Shown: piece after piece, positions 59,399-64,000 of the stretch | How positions within the stretch are numbered: position 1 is the first letter of the stretch | Layout of the letters: each line of letters opens with the position of its first letter | Assembly (NCBI GenBank): GCA_964035015.1 | Contig: OZ036008.1 | Location: 11,885,192-11,949,191, forward strand | Source: Corallium rubrum | Lineage: Eukaryota > Cnidaria > Anthozoa > Scleralcyonacea > Coralliidae | DNA length: 64,000 nucleotides | Reading direction: 5' to 3' | Notes under the pieces: model-generated | What the model saw: the letters and a program-made list of their open reading frames with translations, nothing else | Told to the model about the DNA's origin: nothing | Database searches by the model: none | Position numbers and translations under genes: made by a program

Positions 59399-59922
59399 CA
59401 GGGACGCCGGAACGATAAAAGGGCAAGAGGGGCGAACTCCCGTCAAAGGGCACTTTTATTGATATCTAATTTTTTTTACAATTAACTTAATTCACCATGT
59501 ATGTACAGTGTAATTTGTTTTATGTATTTAACGATCAGATATTTACTAAGCTAATTTATTAGCTAAACTAAAAGTAAGTACAACAATGTTCATACCTTTA
59601 TTCAAAAACCCGTACGAATGTACGACTTACGGATCGGACATGCAAGGTGTTTTTCTTTCGAAAAACACTACTCAGGCACAGGAATTAAACTACATATATT
59701 AAATAAATGCACTCTATATATCAGGTATATGTTTACAGTTTACTATGTTTCTTCGCAGTGTGTCGAAGCTCAATGCGCAAGCTAGACCATATGAAACAGT
59801 TTGCGTAGTATTTGACAAATATATTTTAAAAACCCAAAGGGCACTTCTGGCCCCCTTGCCCCTCCTGACAAAAGGCAAGAGGGGCAACCGCCCCTCCTGC
59901 CCCCCCAGTTCCGGCGTCCCTG
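59399..59922. mobile_element. Non-autonomous hAT element, 524 bp, with 8-bp TSD
   Basis: TIRs CAGGGACGCCGGAAC and GTTCCGGCGTCCCTG are flanked exactly by AGCTCCAT (59391-59398 and 59923-59930). CAGGG ends and an 8-bp duplication are typical of hAT. GC-rich arms (GGCAAGAGGGGC) and an AT-rich centre, with no transposase. The host sequence repeats CGAGTTATGGCCACTTGGGA on both sides. Confidence 0.9.
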
Positions 59923-61240
59923 AGCTCCATCGAGTTATGGCCACTTGGGAAGTTGGGAGAGCACGAAAAAAGCGTAGGAGTTGGTCGAGGCGCAGCCGAG
60001 AATTGAGTGCTTTCCAATTTCCCAAGTGCATGCATCCATAACTCAATGGAGCACGGCAAACCATAACTTTATAATATATAATAGGTTATAGGTAGGTATA
60101 ATTCTGACATCTTGGTTTTCTATTGAATACATTACAAAAATTGTAATCAAAAATTCTGATGGTACGCTTGAGTACCGCCTTCACGCCCCTTTGGTGCACC
60201 TCCCCCAAAACGGGAAACGTCAGGTTTAATTTTATCCACTCAACGCCATGTCGTTTGGCAAAAAATTCCATTTTCTGACAAACAAAGGGTAGCCAGTCGG
60301 GGTCTATCTCTGCGACAGCTGGTCATTATAGCAGCTATAGAAGTGAGGTACTAAAATAAGCGACCAAATATGGCAATTATTTGGGAACACCGCGAGATAC
60401 TGTCAAATGAACATAAGTATGATCAGGGGTATGATATAGCGACACCCGTGACACCACGGTGACACGAAATGTTAACACTTGGGACACCGTCTGTTGCTGT
60501 ACTTTTGATGACGGCTAATGCACGCAAATAATCCTGTTAGCCTATTATTTAGGAGTCAATCCGGACTTTCGTCATAACATATAAAAATGATAGTCAGCAA
60601 TGCATTTGCTCAGCGGACATCCAATGAATCCAATATGGCGGAAGGTAAGCAACAGAAAATTAAACCTAGACAACATTTTTGTAATTTTTTTTGCACGAAA
60701 CTTATAAATTGTGTATTTAAACACGATTTTGTTAAACCTAGACGTATCACGTGGCTTACTAGTACTTGTTTGGGATCTAAGCCCGACGTGGTGGGGGAAA
60801 CAATCGACAAATATGGATGGTAGTGAGGTACTGTATGAAAAATCTTTAATATTGGTTTTTGTTCTATTTCATTAAGACAACGGCGGTGCCAGGGTGATTT
60901 AGTTGAGGGGGGAGGAGTTATCGAGCGTCGAATATGTTAGAGTCATGTAGGGGGGATGGAGTCCCTAAAATGGTAAAAATGCCATATTTTACAGATACTG
61001 TATTCAGAAGCTTGTAAAATATATACACAAAAGACAACATTTGTATATATATATATTTATTTTTCACATGCCTTGGTTTCCTTTGTTCTTTTAGGGCAAT
61101 ATATTCAATAGCCCCTGGCAAAACAATAGATTAATATTCCCCTCTAATATTCCCCTCCACCATTCCTCTCTATAATATTCTCCTCTAATCTTCCTGTCTA
61201 ATATCCCCCACACCACCCCTATCAACCTCGCCATGTGAAA

Positions 61241-61341
61241 AATAAGTACGTTATTTTGAGGCCCCTTGGGGATGTGTTTATTCACCTTGGGCTTCACCCT
61301 CCGTGAATAAATCACATCCCCTCATGGCCTCAAAATAACCT

Positions 61342-61349
<8 letters not shown>
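61241..61349. mobile_element. Small palindrome
   Basis: Arms CGTTATTTTGAGGCC and GGCCTCAAAATAACC with GGGGATGTG/CACATCCCC inside, followed by an AT dinucleotide run. Confidence 0.7.
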
Positions 61350-61391
<42 letters not shown>

Positions 61392-61392
61392 T
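61348..61392. repeat. AT dinucleotide array
   Basis: About 20 TA units. Confidence 0.9.
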
Positions 61393-61399
61393 ATTTAAC

Positions 61400-61810
61400 A
61401 ATTATTCACCGAAGGCGAGGTGAATATCGGTGTATAATAACCGAGACGAAGTCGAGGTTATTATTCACCGATATTCACCGAGCCTGAGGCGAATAATTGT
61501 TTTAGTATAAATACACATTTTCGTACTTTTAGGAACAACATTTTCTTTAAAATTGTTAATTTCCTTGTCTGTCGCATTGACAACTTGGCTGGTGGCCATT
61601 TTGAATAAACGCTGTAGGTGATTATCGAGAATTAGTCCGAAGTAGCTCGACCAATCAGCATGCGTGATTTTCTATAATCACCTGTGTATTTATACTAAAT
61701 GACAATTATTCACCATAGTGGAGGTGAATATCAGTGAATATTTGCTGAGGCAAAGCTGAGGTAAATATATTCATCAATATTCACCGAGACTGAGGTGAAA
61801 TTTATAATTG
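61400..61810. mobile_element. GAGGTGAATA inverted-repeat cluster
   Basis: Repeated inverted pieces AACAATTATTCACC, GGCGAGGTGAATATC and CGATATTCACCGAG at 61395-61505 and again at 61690-61815, suggesting one foldback element or two adjacent copies. Confidence 0.55.
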
Positions 61811-62360
61811 TTATATATAGTATAATTTTGGAGGTGAATAACCAAGAAAGTTAAAACACACGTTTATAAATGTATTAGTTTATCTTGTCTCGATCTTGGA
61901 AATTGAATGTTGAATCTTTTCTTCGCTCAGTCACTTTCAAAAGCATGGCTTATGATCAAAACTCTTCCAAAATTAAAAAATAATTACGACAAAACATTTC
62001 CTTACCTTTAGACAGCTGTATCTCTGAGCTATTCGATGTATACAGTCTATTTGTCCTGAGTTAGTTGAGCAGTTTTGATGATATGTTTGCTTTAAAAGTG
62101 CAGTCACCATTTTAAATTAAAACTCCACCATTTTTAAAATTAACATTCATCAAAGTCATAATTCCAAGGGGAGTCTGGAACAAGTTAACTCAATTTAGGG
62201 ACAAAAAAGTCCCAGACTCCCCTCCTAAACCTCTTTCTAGTGATGTTATTTTGTGATGTTATATTCACCACCTGGCACGGTGAATATAATGATTATGAAG
62301 AAATTTTCAACCAATCACATGTCCGGAATCTTTATATTTACCTCTGAAATTATAATAATA

Positions 62361-62361
<1 letters not shown>

Positions 62362-62419
<58 letters not shown>

Positions 62420-62440
62420 ACCTCTGAAATTATAATAATA

Positions 62441-62479
<39 letters not shown>

Positions 62480-62567
62480 CATATATACATATATGCATAT
62501 ACATACATATATACATATAATATAATATACTTATATACATATATATATATATAATATAATGTATACT

Positions 62568-62625
<58 letters not shown>

Positions 62626-62630
62626 CACAT
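62362..62630. repeat. AT-dinucleotide-rich region
   Basis: Several TA runs separated by a duplicated TTACCTCTGAAATTATAATA block and ATATACATAC variants. Confidence 0.95.
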
Positions 62631-62670
62631 GCATATAAAAAGATTTATTAGGTAAATGGGCTTTCTCTTT

Positions 62671-62961
62671 GTGAAAATCACAATACTGTGATTTTCTGTT
62701 GAGCTTGGAGACTGTAAGTTTTATTGAAATGTTTGATCATTTCACAATTTGACACAATCCCATGGGAAATTTGAATGTTTGTGCATTTTGACCAATAGAA
62801 ATTAAGGCATTGCCGAAACTCTAAAATTTCCCCATGACAACATTCAGGTTCTCACATGACAACATTTCAGTTGAATTTCCCTCAGCAACTTGTGCATTTC
62901 AATGATCAAACTTTTAAATAAAACTATCTAACTCCAAGCTCAACTGAAAATCGCAGTATTT
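62671..62961. mobile_element. Foldback element
   Basis: AATACTGTGATTTTCTGTTG and inverted CAACTGAAAATCGCAGTATT enclose further imperfect pairing (GTTTGATCATTTCA with CAATGATCAAAC). Confidence 0.75.
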
Positions 62962-63280
62962 TTTGTTGTTAATTTTCAAGTATCTTTTTATGGCTTAAAT
63001 TATAGGTTCTGTCAATAAATGGATTTCTTGATAGTATGATGGTGTTTTGTAATGCTTATCTGATGATGAAACACACTAATGATCTCTGTATACTTTGTTC
63101 AACTTCGTCTAAAAGGTACAAAACAAAACAGGTTTTCTCATGTAGGTGGAACATTGACAATTTTTTCCAATAATTTATTCAGTCATTCACATTGCTTCAG
63201 TCATTCACTTACAATATGACTGAATGAATAAGAATAAACTGGGTGGATGGATTATAGCAATCGAAATATAGTAAGGTTAG

Positions 63281-63434
63281 ATATACTGCTGAAACAGAGA
63301 ACGTAGAAGTCTAACGTTTTGAGCGAAGGCCCTTGATTCTCTGACAGGGCCTTCGCTCAAAACGTTTGATTCTCTGATGAAGGGCCTTCGCTTGAAATGT
63401 TAGACTCCTACGTTGTCTGTTTCAGCAGTATATC
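63281..63434. mobile_element. Foldback element (CGAAGGCCCTT family), copy 2
   Basis: Arms ATATACTGCTGAAACAG and CTGTTTCAGCAGTATAT, with three GCGAAGGCCCTT or inverted units inside. Confidence 0.8.
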
Positions 63435-63842
63435 ACTTTGTTATATAGCTAGAGTTTCACTGCATGCAACGATGACTGTCATTGGTTAGTTTGTGGTCAC
63501 ATGACCTGAGTTAAATTTCAATGTCTACCGGGCGGGCAATAATTGAGAACTTATTGCCTGCTCGGTCAATAAGTTTTCAATTGTTGACCGCTAGAACTTT
63601 GAACTCTTCACGGCATCCTATAAACAAAAGCTTGTTTGGTACGAAAAAAAGAATATTTCTAGGTCTTCGAAGCATGTGTGAAGATTAACTGGAGAAATGT
63701 ATTGCTGTTCTTTTGTTCTGAGACTTACATTTGTTTGGTTGAAGTGAAATTACAGAGCCAGGCGAAATGTTTTGGTAAGTCTTAGCGTTTGTCTTTTAAT
63801 TTCCCTTGATAAATGTCGAAATTATTTAGCGAAACTCAAACT

Positions 63843-64000
63843 ATATAACAAAACACTTAATGTCTGCTCCCTCGGGAAACAGCTAGTTTTGTTTTCCCTC
63901 GAGTCTCGATGTTTCCCTCAACTTCGTCTCGGGAAATATCAAGACTCTCGGGAAAACAAAACTAACTGTTTCCCTCGGGAGCAGACATTAAGTGTATAAT
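63843..64000. mobile_element. Foldback element cut by the window end
   Basis: ACACTTAATGTCTGCTCCCT and AGGGAGCAGACATTAAGTGT-type arms (the right one reads CTCGGGAGCAGACATTAAG) flank GGGAAAACAAAACTA inverted repeats. The element is nearly whole, and any flanking duplication lies beyond base 64000. Confidence 0.75.

Noticed and set aside
60587..60823. ATGGCGGAAG|GTAAGC as the first exon of a new + strand gene
   Set aside because: ATGGCGG is part of the CCAAGATGGCGG-type motif common in the foldback elements here, and no downstream exon was found before 64000.

Overview
This is eukaryotic, animal-type genomic DNA. It holds two large intron-rich genes in convergent (tail-to-tail) orientation, set in very repeat-rich non-coding sequence. 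Both proteins are clearly metazoan and close to their vertebrate counterparts. The abundance of short foldback (MITE-like) elements, a 5S-rRNA-headed SINE and long tetra/pentanucleotide arrays suggests an early-branching animal, most likely a cnidarian such as a coral or sea anemone. The species assignment is inference; the gene identities are read from the sequence.

Gene 1 (+ strand, bases 332 to 29069) is the C-terminal 2,704 residues of a giant HECT-type E3 ubiquitin ligase, best matched to HECTD4. I reconstructed 31 exons; every junction is GT-AG and the reading frame stays open to the stop at 29067-29069. In order it has an alpha-helical region, a SPRY/B30.2-like domain (about 9230-11780), further scaffold exons, a large exon with a basic stretch and an RRM-like segment (19852-21113), and a complete HECT domain with its catalytic cysteine codon at 28962-28964. 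The 5' end of the gene lies outside the window.

Gene 2 (- strand, 58772 down to 32550) is a complete MORC2-type chromatin ATPase. I reconstructed 39 coding exons totalling 3,156 nt (1,051 residues plus stop; human MORC2 is about the same length). It has a GHKL ATPase, an S5 domain interrupted by a coiled coil, a CW zinc finger with all four cysteines, a Pro/Ala/Lys repeat exon, a chromo-like domain and a C-terminal coiled coil. Two coding exons are only 20 and 22 nt.

The rest is repeats. HECTD4 introns carry very long simple arrays (ACAGT, TTTTGG, CCAA, GAT/GGT, CTCCA, TTCTG, AAAC, GGAC, CTTCA, ATTACA, TTCC, GTTT/GTCC) and many foldback elements. The 3.5 kb between the two gene ends (29070-32549) includes a nest of inverted repeats. 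MORC2 introns hold foldback elements, LINE remnants, tRNA-like and 5S-like SINE pieces, and arrays of the TGACGTCA octamer. Upstream of MORC2 (58773-64000) I see only transposon-derived and AT-rich sequence, with no convincing gene.

The most unusual signals are: a TTAA-flanked foldback family whose arms repeatedly carry TGACGTCA and, in one branch, a CCATCTTG-type motif; nested insertions whose target-site duplications can be read exactly; four intronic TGACGTCA arrays; a duplicated intron segment that brings a spare splice acceptor; and an exon whose acceptor lies inside a tandem repeat. Nothing resembles a prokaryotic defence system or a CRISPR array.
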